Shown here: positions 1-6,748 of the stretch, piece by piece | Numbering within the stretch: position 1 is the stretch's first letter | How the letters are laid out: the number at the start of each line of letters is the position of its first letter | Notes under the pieces: model-generated | The model's input: only the letters and a program-made list of their open reading frames with translations | Database searches by the model: none | Told to the model about the DNA's origin: nothing | Position numbers and translations under genes: made by a program | NCBI RefSeq assembly: GCF_000003605.2 | Contig: NW_003119463.1 | Location: 4,769 to 14,781 of the forward strand | Direction: 5' to 3' | DNA from: Saccoglossus kowalevskii | Taxonomy: Eukaryota > Hemichordata > Enteropneusta > Harrimaniidae | DNA length: 10,013 nt

Positions 1-259
1 GGTAGGAGTCTGTATCCGATAACTGCCTCTCTGCCTCAACCAGATACAAATCTCTACGCCAAACCACCACTGCTCCACCCTTGTCAGCTGGCTTAATAAC
101 AATCTCATCACGTCGTGACTTAAGAGAATTAAGAGCGTCACGTTCCTGACGAGTTATATTGCTATTTTGCCATTTCTGATTATTAAACTTAATAGTATGT
201 ATTTCTCGTCTACACACACTTATATAATGATCCAGAGTATCATTACGACCAGTATCACT
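1..259 (-). CDS. Penelope-like reverse transcriptase, N-terminal part (partial, off the left edge)
   Basis: About 86 codons on the minus strand stay open from position 259 to the window edge. Reading inward, they contain a GRNDTLDHYI segment near the start, a TRQERDALNSL segment, and at 97-62 the block IVIKPADKGGAVVV, a hallmark of the PLE reverse-transcriptase N-terminal region. An ERQLSDTDSY segment follows at the edge. The family copies its RNA at a DNA end using an RT fused to an endonuclease. No stop or frameshift interrupts the segment, so the copy is fairly young. The true start is missing: just upstream (higher coordinates) the frame meets a stop and the sequence switches to the opposite-strand GIY-YIG segment. 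The catalytic aspartates lie outside the window. Confidence 0.82.
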
Positions 260-574
260 ATGAATGTTGTATATTGCATTTCATGTATTAGATGCGGGAA
301 ACTTTATATTGGTTCTACAGTTCGTCGACTGGGTGATCGGTTTGCTGAGCATCTACGGCAAACTAGACAGAAAAATCGTTATTATCCGGTTTCACTTCAT
401 TTTAATTCTAGTGGACATAATATTACAGATATGTCTATTTCTGGTGTATGTGTTGTCAATGGCGACGAAAATCAGCTCAGGCGTGTCGAGGAGGAAACTA
501 TATTCCGCCTTGGAACTAAAGAACCCCATGGTATTAACAAACAGTTCAACTCATTTGTTGAGCTCACTACCTAA
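260..574 (+). CDS. Penelope-like GIY-YIG endonuclease domain (3' part of the ORF)
   Basis: A 104-residue open segment ends at a natural TAA. It begins MNVVYCISCIRCGKLYIGST: the VVY and YIG tripeptides are the two GIY-YIG motifs, and the CxxC between them is usual in PLE endonucleases. RRLGDRFAEH follows with the expected Arg and His, then an HFNSSGHN segment, then VEEETIFRLGT, where a Glu matches the metal-binding residue. The end, GINKQFNSFVEL, is also typical of PLE C-termini. In the family this domain nicks target DNA for primed reverse transcription. The ATG at 260 is simply an internal methionine of a longer RT-endonuclease protein. The frame stays open 31 codons further left (from 167), but that part is antisense to the RT segment and is not homologous sequence. 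The copy is 5'-truncated, so no complete protein is made from it here. Confidence 0.85.
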   Translation: MNVVYCISCIRCGKLYIGSTVRRLGDRFAEHLRQTRQKNRYYPVSLHFNSSGHNITDMSISGVCVVNGDENQLRRVEEETIFRLGTKEPHGINKQFNSFVELTT

Positions 575-769
575 GGCGCGTTATTTGTTCTATTGTGGAA
601 TTTTTTGTGATTCTAACTTATAGTTCATGCGCGTTCTTACGTTCCTATGTTCTACCTGTACGTTATCACACTTGCTTCTATGCTATCGATAAAGAGCCAT
701 TGCTCGAAACGTCTAGCTATTTTTAATAGTTATTTAGGACTACGATTACCTAATATTATCTTCAATATA
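575..769 (+). other. PLE 3' non-coding tail
   Basis: After the GIY-YIG stop there are about 195 bases with no ORF that I can support. PLEs carry terminal non-coding repeats (pseudo-LTRs), and hammerhead motifs have been described in them. One such motif is visible inside this tail. The outer end is placed only by the shift to CpG-rich sequence; no target-site duplication could be identified. Confidence 0.55.
683..716 (+). ncRNA. Hammerhead-ribozyme-like motif of the PLE terminal region (degenerate)
   Basis: The stretch contains GAGC (694-697), a CATT loop, GCTC (702-705) and then GAAAC GTC. This matches stem II followed by the GAAA core strand and a minimal stem III/cleavage region of the hammerheads known in Penelope-like elements. 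The other core strand should read CUGANGA just before stem II; here it is only CGATAAA, so the core is degenerate and self-cleavage is doubtful. Position in the 3' tail of a PLE supports the assignment. Confidence 0.5.
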
Positions 770-852
770 TCGTACGACTACTACAACCGATCGTACAAGG
801 CTACGACCCAGTGTGCGACACACCGCACCACCTGTCGCGCGAGATGTTGGCC

Positions 853-860
853 TATAAATA
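853..860 (+). promoter_or_regulatory. TATA box (TATAAATA)
   Basis: TATAAATA sits about 94 bases before the ATG at 954, inside the CpG-rich block. An initiator-like TTCATTAC lies near 887-894, roughly 30-35 bases downstream, the normal spacing for RNA polymerase II. The combination with a good ATG context suggests a real promoter, but no expression evidence is available. Confidence 0.4.
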
Positions 861-953
861 CGATACGCGATGCGACTTTCTTCATTACAACTGCTGATGC
901 CTGACGAGACGCTGCTACTGTGAACAAGACACAACCAAAATACAAGCATCGGC

Positions 954-1154
954 ATGGCCCCAAATAAGTCAAGGAAAAAGAGGAAAAATCAGCCTGATAA
1001 GGAGGAAGGGCCCCAGCCTATACCCGTGGCCGAGGAGAAAGCTACTGCTTCGGTCATAGCTGGTGACGAGGGTGATGAATTTGGTGAAGCCCAGGAGCTT
1101 TTGGTCGAGCAGCAGCCATGTTTACAGTATGGATGGTCCAGACATTTGGGATGA
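954..1154 (+). CDS. Short lysine-rich ORF, possible N-terminus of a broken or spliced gene
   Basis: A 66-codon ORF begins in a good context (GGCATGG) downstream of a TATA box. The first 15 residues are strongly basic (KSRKKRKN, resembling a nuclear localisation signal). An acidic, Glu/Asp-rich middle follows (AGDEGDEFGEAQELL), so it looks like a disordered, charged N-terminal region. Near 1110 the reading may pass to the next frame, where DGPDIWDESSGVLEL also looks protein-like and then stops at about 1188. That would fit a small frameshift or a splice site. I recognise no domain. It could be the start of a transposon gag or transposase gene, a host first exon, or chance; the promoter context is the main argument for a gene. 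Confidence 0.35.
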   Translation: MAPNKSRKKRKNQPDKEEGPQPIPVAEEKATASVIAGDEGDEFGEAQELLVEQQPCLQYGWSRHLG

Positions 1155-1293
1155 AAGCTCAGGAGTTCTCGAGCTTATATTGGGGTGAAAAAAAATCGTA
1201 CAACGTTGCAAAGGGGGCAAGAAGGTCTTCCAATAGTCTTAGGGTGGTACAACGGGACGCATCATCGTACGACATGAAAATACTCGTGCAACA

Positions 1294-1438
1294 CTCGGTC
1301 GGGGTCCTACGAGTGCGTGCAAAGTCGCACAACACTCGTACTGCCTGTCGTGCAATTATTTTTCATCGCGTCAGTCGCTCAAAATATCGGAGCAGCAGGG
1401 TTTTTCTCCCGACCGAGATGCGACAATTTTGTCGCATC
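1294..1438. repeat. Cluster of three inverted repeats (nested hairpins)
   Basis: CTCGGTCGGG (1294-1303) pairs perfectly with CCCGACCGAG (1408-1417). Inside it TACGAGTG (1308-1315) pairs with CACTCGTA (1333-1340). Immediately after it GATGCGACAA and TTGTCGCATC (1417-1438) form a 10-bp hairpin with a two-base loop. GTGCG/CGCAC (1313-1317, 1326-1330) offers an alternative inner stem. A structured RNA or a transposon end are both possible. Confidence 0.55.
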
Positions 1439-1520
1439 TGGATCGTACAATAAGTGGTACAACGGCTACAACAAGTCGGACAACGGGGAAAATTTCGAGT
1501 CGCAAACCGTTGTAGTCTGT

Positions 1521-2876
1521 TTGGCACCAATTGTGAAAGGGGCTTTAGTAACATTGTGCCTGATTATTCGTTTTCCCATTCGAGTGTATTGAGTGTAATG
1601 TCTTTTTATATTAGTACATGAATCATTGAAATACATGTGAAATTAAAATGTTTCGATAATTTGAAAGTATTACACCGAAAATATTAAAATATTGGTGGTC
1701 ACATCCCGAATTTTGGCCTCAATGTCACACTATCGCACACCCACGTCTCAGTGTATTTATCTTCACTAATACCTCTACCCTATTAGTATGCACTGTTATT
1801 ATAATCGCTTGGTGTCATAAAAATTACCACAAACAAACCAACAGTCCAACAGGAAAATAATAATAAATAGTCATATAACTGTTTTGATAATTTTCACTAA
1901 AAAGACATCATTATTCATTAATCTTACATTTTTAAACACAAACACACATCTATAAATACTAATACGGATGCACATACCATTCAAACCTAGAAGATTATCC
2001 GATTGTAGTAAAAATAGATATTAGAGTAAATTTTAATCTTACAATATTTCACAAAATGTGATGGAATGACTATCAAATTCAGAAATATGATTTTTAAATT
2101 ATATGACATTGAATGCTTATCCCTCACATATTCTAATTTTTAATCAGTGCAAATTATAGCATCAGTCATATTTACACATCATGTGATCAATTCAGATCTA
2201 ATCTAGTTTGTCAGGGCATAATAATGCATTATATCTTTGAATTGTATCTATATATATTATGCATATGAATGCACTTCTACATGTACTATAATCTGTTAAC
2301 AAAAACGAAACTGGCAATTAATGAGTGCAATAGTCGACAAAACGCACTGCTGTACTACAAAACACGAATCCATTCAGGATAGATAGTAATGTTCAACCAA
2401 ATCCAGGATATACTATCATGATATGTGTTTGTAATTGTCATGTATTCACTTCGTAGTTGAAAATAAACACCCTGCGATTATAATAACAATGTTAACTTGT
2501 TGCATTAAGTATATTCAAACCCAATAATTAACCAGAGCTTTAACAAGACGTCTCAAAGTCATTTGGACTTCAACTGGTGTATTAAAGGCGAATTTCCTGA
2601 GGCAACGCTATGTCTCATTTTACATTGAAAACAACAATGATCAATTGAATGGATTTCATTTGATGATATTCATTCATAGTTTCATATGAATTATTACAAT
2701 GTTAAGAGATGATATGCAGTATCAAAATAGCGCTCAACATACTATATTTCGTTTGAGTAAAATATACGATGCCTGATTATGACGTATTTATCTATCTTGC
2801 TCCCTCGCTTTCACATAATAACTCATATCATGTTCAATACATATATGCGCATCCATGTCTTTTTTTCCGGTGCTTC
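1521..2876. other. AT-rich stretch with no gene seen
   Basis: Both strands are broken by frequent stops and the composition is uniformly AT-rich. I found no protein family match, RNA gene, tandem array or long inverted repeat. The short open frames here (for example 2769-2954 plus) show no domain or signal and are not supported. Confidence 0.6.
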
Positions 2877-3053
2877 CTAAAACGATGGTTCCTCCCATTC
2901 ATCCCAGCTGCCACTGTCATCAGTGTTTCTTCTTATAGATCTCTTTTCGTGTGAACTCCTTACAGAACTGCTAATAGCTGGTTCTACCATATGTGCACAA
3001 AATATGCCTAGTGTGATCAAAACCACCAACATTACCAGTCGAGCTGAGACCAT
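2877..3053 (-). CDS. Candidate small secreted protein or peptide precursor (58 aa)
   Basis: The frame is open further upstream, but the second methionine, at 3053, is the better start: its context is GAAATGG (A at -3, G at +4), and it is followed directly by a textbook signal peptide. Residues 1-4 form a short basic n-region (MVSAR), then a hydrophobic core LVMLVVLITLGIFCA, with cleavage plausible near residues 22-26. The remaining ~32 residues are polar, with an EKR dibasic site and then an acidic, Trp-containing C-terminus (GSWDEWEEPSF) before TAG. The layout resembles a small secreted peptide precursor, with prohormone-convertase processing at KR possible. No cysteines lie in the mature part, so a defensin-like fold is unlikely. 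No poly(A) signal is obvious downstream, and a GTAAGG inside the ORF could be a splice donor, so this may be only a first coding exon. Confidence 0.35.
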   Translation of the reverse strand: MVSARLVMLVVLITLGIFCAHMVEPAISSSVRSSHEKRSIRRNTDDSGSWDEWEEPSF

Positions 3054-3397
3054 TTCTATGTGAATCACAAAAGAATTGTTCACACTCGTTGTTGTGATCT
3101 GATCTACGAAAATTGTTATAACGTGACGAATTTGTGGACTATCTCCTAGAAATTGACAAAACATAGGGTATCACACAACTGAATTAATTAAGTCCTTTTG
3201 TTATGTTAAATAGCTGCAACAATAAAATCATCGTGACAACATTTGTTTGCTAAGGGATATACAAGTCTTACCTTATGCCTATGGAGAGGGTACTTTTATG
3301 AAATTTGTTTTGCCAGAAATGTTTGTCTCCCAAATAAACAAATTGAATGCCTGACTTTCGAGTTCCTAATGGCTTCTCATTTACATAACCATTCCAG

Positions 3398-3684
3398 GGT
3401 CTGGACGTGTGTGGGCGCACTGCGAGTGGGGTTCGACGAAAGTTTCAGAGTTTCGTAATTCACCAACTTGCAGTAATAAACGAAAGGCTAAGCTTATTGA
3501 ACTTGTAGAACATGCAGATAAACTAAATAATCGTTCATTGGAGCCTGACAATATTGAAATAACGAGTAAGCCCCGCCCCACTTTTCAAAACCGTTATACG
3601 TACAGTTTTCACAAATTACCAGGAATTGAAAAAAAAAACATCACTAATAATACTTATGTGTGTAAAAATACAAACTATATGTAA
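3398..3684 (+). CDS. Candidate 3'-terminal coding exon of an unidentified gene
   Basis: Just after a splice-acceptor-like CATTCCAG (ending 3397) the frame stays open for about 94 codons to TAA at 3682. It starts GSGRVWAHCEWGSTKVSEF and includes a basic/helical stretch, KRKAKLIELVEHADKLNNRS, then a polar Asn-rich tail. There is no good ATG in this frame, which would fit an internal or last exon. A poly(A) signal lies 93 bases past the stop. The first half is more GC-rich than its surroundings. I do not recognise the domain. No upstream exon could be identified in the window, so it may equally be a remnant of a gene or transposon. Confidence 0.3.
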
Positions 3685-3777
3685 AATATTCTCAGTTTGT
3701 AAATCTTCTACTGTTACAAAAACAAACTCTGATCAATGTTTTCTATTTTCATTATGTTATATTCATACTCGCATTAC

Positions 3778-3783
3778 AATAAA
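3778..3783 (+). terminator. Polyadenylation signal AATAAA
   Basis: A canonical AATAAA lies 93 bases after the TAA of the candidate terminal exon and is followed by a GT-containing stretch (GGTGCC, TTGGTAACTG). Spacing is normal for a metazoan 3' UTR. Such hexamers also arise by chance in AT-rich DNA. Confidence 0.35.
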
Positions 3784-4225
3784 GGTGCCTAAACATTGGT
3801 AACTGATTTCATAGACAAAGGTAGAATATGGCCCATCATCTGAAAATTTGTTATCCACTATCTCAACATAAATTCTGCGGTCAGCGATCCTTCTAGCTTC
3901 AATAATTTCGTTTTAATGAAGTTGCTTCTACTTTCCTCACTTTTTAAATTTTAGATTTTTTTTATTTGGGAAGGTTCTTCTATAAAAATAGAACAATGTT
4001 AAGTCTTGCGTGAACTGACAGAACTGTTTCTAGATGAACAGGCACTTTTACGAATTTCATTTTCCTTCTACAATTATCACTAATTGTGACAATTTTGTGT
4101 TTTGCGATTTTATCCCTGGTGAGGCAGACTTAACGAACAGTGAATGTGCGAAGCAAGTTTAAAAAAAAAATATTTTCCTTGCCAGAGTAACGTCCGAAAG
4201 TCAGGATATTTCGCCAGATTTGTTT
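3784..4225. other. AT-rich stretch with no gene seen
   Basis: No ORF, repeat or RNA gene that I can support. There are a T run near 3957-3964 and an A run near 4160-4169. Confidence 0.6.
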
Positions 4226-4354
4226 TTATTGTACTGGAAGAACACCAATACCAATGCAATACCAGTTAACCATTGTATATGCCAGTAGGTCCGAATCTGC
4301 AAATAATGCTTGTATTATTTCAACACCAATCAAAGCTCCGAAAGCCACTGTCAT
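4226..4354 (-). CDS. Short hydrophobic ORF, possible exon or remnant of a membrane protein
   Basis: A 42-codon ORF starts at the ATG ending at 4352 and stops at TAA (4226-4228). It is strongly hydrophobic: one likely membrane segment TVAFGALIGVEIIQALFA, then an acidic break (DSD), then a second hydrophobic stretch rich in Trp/Tyr/Ile/Gly. Just upstream, in a different minus-strand frame and after acceptor-like TTTCCAG, an open stretch FPVVLFTRTPLEDVRKYSDD (about 4359-4417) leads towards it. A one- or two-base shift near 4350 could have split one coding segment. AATAAA overlaps the stop codon (4225-4230). I do not recognise the family. The plus strand is also open here over about 64 codons, so the choice of strand is not secure. 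Confidence 0.22.
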   Translation of the reverse strand: MTVAFGALIGVEIIQALFADSDLLAYTMVNWYCIGIGVLPVQ

Positions 4355-4934
4355 CCGAGTACTTTCTTACGTCTTCTAGTGGTGTTCTGGTGAACAAGAC
4401 AACTGGAAAGTCAGGAATTGATTTAGCGATCCTAAACAAAGATTCACGTGTTTTATTGTTTTGTTATGTAGTATGTGGAGAGAGTTTACTAGCGTGTGTT
4501 ACACTCTGTATTACAGTTTTTTGTACGTAAGCGATGTCGTTATATGAATCATGTTCATGCATACATGTATACAATGCCACTGTCACGATTTCTGTTCCGA
4601 AATTATCATTCCACATAGAGGCTTTGAAATATGTACGCATCGATACCACATAACACGTCGCGTTCGGAGCGTGCGAACAAGAATATTTGCCAGTCTCTGG
4701 TGAATGAAAACAAATTGACATGATTTGAATTCTAAATACCGTATAGTGAAAATGTTTGATTGTGCTTGGAATGCGATCGTACATGATATAATCAAGTTGG
4801 ATAATCAGCAAATCAGTATGCAAATAAAAACCTTTGTCACTAAACGTAGTATGTACGAAGGAAGTGTTTACCCATAGCTGGGTTCATGAAAATAAACAGA
4901 AATTATGCACCGAATGCATCGGGAATAGTTAAAT
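4355..4934. other. Mostly non-coding; possible exon island near 4590-4705
   Basis: On the minus strand a good acceptor-like run, TTTGTTTTCATTCACCAG (4722-4705), is followed by a GC-richer, CpG-containing stretch. It is open in a frame with RLANILVRTLRTRRVMWYRC and then stops near 4583. All three minus frames are partly open here, so coding is uncertain. The rest is AT-rich without visible features. Confidence 0.25.
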
Positions 4935-5063
4935 AATAACACATGTTCGTGAGGGTAATACCACGATTTGTTGCCTGCCCTCGGGCTGGTGGTCATGACC
5001 ATAATATTGATGATGCCCTCGCCGAAACAAATCGTGATATTGCCCTCACGAACATGTGTTATT
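4935..5063. mobile_element. Fold-back MITE-like palindrome (38-bp inverted arms)
   Basis: Positions 4935-4972 and 5026-5063 are inverted copies matching at 36 of 38 positions. The outer ends read AATAACACATG and CATGTGTTATT. The 53-base centre contains the perfect palindrome GGTCATGACC (4991-5000) and CCCTCGGGC. Words related to GCCCTC recur in the arms and centre. There is no coding capacity; the two open frames across it are by-products of the repeat. The structure fits a non-autonomous fold-back or MITE element. The flanks (TTAAAT on the left, TATTTTA on the right) give no clean target duplication. The few mismatches imply a fairly recent insertion. Confidence 0.7.
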
Positions 5064-5342
5064 TATTTTATCACATCGAACAGAAACCCTATACAATACA
5101 AATACATCGAACACTCAAATCACCCATGCGCAATATTAACTATATTTGATATAATTTTTTATTTAATAGAACCATAGTTTAGATGCATGCTCGTTCTGTT
5201 TATGAAATAAATAACTACATGACTTTTAACATTTTAAAATATCGCCACGGTATCAACTGTATAACTACATTAAACAAGAACATGCATAGTTTCTCGCCAC
5301 GTTCTTAATAACAACAATATTATGTGAACTTTATGATAAAAG
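5064..5342. other. AT-rich spacer with no gene seen
   Basis: Lies between the MITE-like element and the 3' end of the Crypton. ATAACTACAT occurs twice (near 5211 and 5262) and TCGCCACG occurs twice (near 5242 and 5295). These weak direct repeats may be chance. The Crypton's 3' boundary may lie here but no terminal signature is visible. Confidence 0.4.
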
Positions 5343-5348
5343 TTTATT
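5343..5348 (-). terminator. Polyadenylation signal AATAAA of the Crypton
   Basis: AATAAA on the minus strand lies 61 bases beyond the recombinase stop codon at 5410-5412, the expected place for the transcript's 3' end. Confidence 0.5.
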
Positions 5349-5409
5349 AAAAAATGTTTAAGTACTAAAATAACACTTCGCCGGGGGAGCACGTCGTCTC
5401 AATTCAAAC

Positions 5410-6748
5410 TCACTGTTTTTGTCCCATAAAAATGTGAAAGTTCCCTCCAGTTATAGTTGCATTGCTAAACAGTGATGTAGCTGACGAACATGGCATATTG
5501 ATGCATTGCTGTAGACGTAGATCGCTGTTTAACTGATCACCTTGTGGTGGTGGTAATGTTGGTAGCAAGCAGTCAGTTTCTCGGCGTTCTCTCGGGGTCT
5601 TGGCTGTGGTAACGTTTTCTATCGCGGATTGGTTAAGGACATTTGTGCAACCGATGGCATTGGCGCTTGATGTAGTCGTTGTTGTTGCAGATGCTAATGT
5701 CTCTGCCATTTCTTTTTTTTTGTTCAATTGATGTATCCCGCACGTAGCTCCTGATGCTACCTTCATTACGATGACGACTGACACTCATGATATGACGATT
5801 ATTAAATCCAGCTTCGCTATGAATCGTGATTGATGTAGCATGAATACAGTGATTGGTGTACCGCTGGCTTAAACTGGCGCGCTTGGATATCAGAGCCATC
5901 ATTTCTGACAAGGTGTTTTTCCCAATAGGTTTGTTTTCAAACCATACATCGTCATCAGCAGAGTAGTTATCACGGGGTCGTTGGAAGAGAGCATCACATC
6001 GTCTGTTGGCTTTGGAAAGGTACAGCTCAAAAGCACGTACAGGACAGTGTCGAGGGTTGCTGTTGTTTGCATACATGATGCCACCAGACACACCATCGTC
6101 GTCGCATTGGTGATTTTTGCTCACTTCGCTCCCCACCTGAATAACGTACTTGCTACCGTTATCGTCCGACTTCACCATAAAATGACTTCCTCGTAAGTCA
6201 CGCTGACCTTCTCTTTCTCTGCGACAAAAATATAGCATAATGCTAAACCATACTTTGTGCTGAAGGACGGGAGCACTTGTGCTATATCTACTGAAGTATG
6301 TTGTTAGTTTGCTTAGATCGCCGGGAAGAATTGCTGGCTTGAGGCAAACGTTCCCTTTGCCTTGACTTTTAAGCTGCTTACTTACGGCTGTGAACATCTT
6401 TCGGCTATCGGCAAATAAATCTCCGTTAACTAAATCAAAATTTCGGCGCATTGGAGGTTGGTTAAAATACCTTTGTATTCAATATCTAAGTGACTGTAAT
6501 GATTTTGTCGTGTATACTTCTCCCTTCTGCGTTCGTACCTCGGCGTAAAACGTTCTCAGTGCAGTGTCGAGCGTCGTTGTTGTAAACGTTTCCAGGACGC
6601 CTTCGCCGTACCCAAATTTGCTTCCCAGATATTGTTTAAATGTGGAAATGGCATTACTTGTTGCCATCCTGGTCTTTTTACCGTCATTCTCTAACAGAAT
6701 ATTGTCCAATTCAGAGGGTGAAAGTTCTGCATGTCTCTTCGAAGCCAT
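5410..6748 (-). pseudogene. Crypton tyrosine-recombinase transposase, nearly full length, inactivated
   Basis: About 445 codons read on the minus strand from MASKRHAELSPSELDN (ATG at 6748) to TGA at 5410. The catalytic region matches the Crypton/DUF3504 type of tyrosine recombinase, also seen in host proteins such as KIAA1958 and ZMYM2. It has the first Arg in EGQRDLRG (R183), a CPVRAFELYLSK block, then NHCIxATSI, HIMSV, HRNE (H326) and the Tyr nucleophile in SIRSY (Y335). These enzymes cut and join DNA through the Tyr, without terminal inverted repeats. Three lesions are visible: TGA at codon 90 (6479-6481), where reading resumes in frame; the HxxR arginine changed to His (codon 303, 5840-5842), consistent with a CpG transition; and a run of nine A (5713-5721) that shifts the frame by one base, after which the family-like tail (SATTTTTSSANAIG to FHIFMGQKQ) continues in the other frame. 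It has no introns. The lesions are few, so it died recently. Confidence 0.88.

Larger units (their letters stand above)
1..769. mobile_element. Penelope-like element copy with internal inversion
   Basis: Two segments of a Penelope-like retroelement lie head to head. Positions 1-259 read on the minus strand as the N-terminal part of a PLE reverse transcriptase and continue off the left edge. Positions 260-574 read on the plus strand as the C-terminal GIY-YIG endonuclease of a PLE, followed by about 195 bases of 3' non-coding tail with a hammerhead-like motif. A single PLE protein runs RT then GIY-YIG, so this layout equals one element whose 5' segment is inverted, or two copies abutting. The right boundary is an estimate, set where the base composition changes to CpG-rich sequence at about 770. 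Confidence 0.8.
770..1520. repeat. CpG-rich, hairpin-dense block of unknown origin
   Basis: This block stands out from AT-rich flanks by its many CG dinucleotides and by one recurring word: TCGTACAA or close variants (TCGTGCAA, GGTACAACG, TCGCACAAC) appear about ten times between 770 and 1500. TCGTACGA occurs exactly at 770-777 and 1265-1272. The left copy GATCGTACAAGGCTACGAC near 790 resembles GGTACAACGGCTACAAC near 1453. The right third carries several perfect inverted repeats. Possible explanations are the non-coding part of a DNA transposon with subterminal repeats, an LTR-like unit, or a host promoter/first exon. I do not recognise the family, and clear terminal repeats or target duplications were not found. 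Confidence 0.45.

Noticed and set aside
264-623. Second plus-strand ORF overlapping the GIY-YIG segment
   Set aside because: It is a frame shadow of the endonuclease reading; no family features.
781-972. Minus-strand ORFs across the CpG-rich block
   Set aside because: Low-stop frames caused by CpG-rich composition; no domain, and they run against the TATA/ATG unit.
3425-3445. GGGGTTCGACG resembling a tRNA B box
   Set aside because: No matching T-stem, acceptor stem or A box nearby.
4464-4823. 119-codon minus-strand ORF
   Set aside because: No recognisable domain; neighbouring frames are equally open, and acceptor-like and stop patterns suggest at most a short exon in another frame.
5713-5721. 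Programmed frameshift at the A9 run of the Crypton
   Set aside because: The rest of the gene also has a nonsense codon and a catalytic loss, so a plain homopolymer indel is the simpler reading.
5981-6196. Plus-strand ORF within the Crypton
   Set aside because: Antisense shadow of the recombinase gene.
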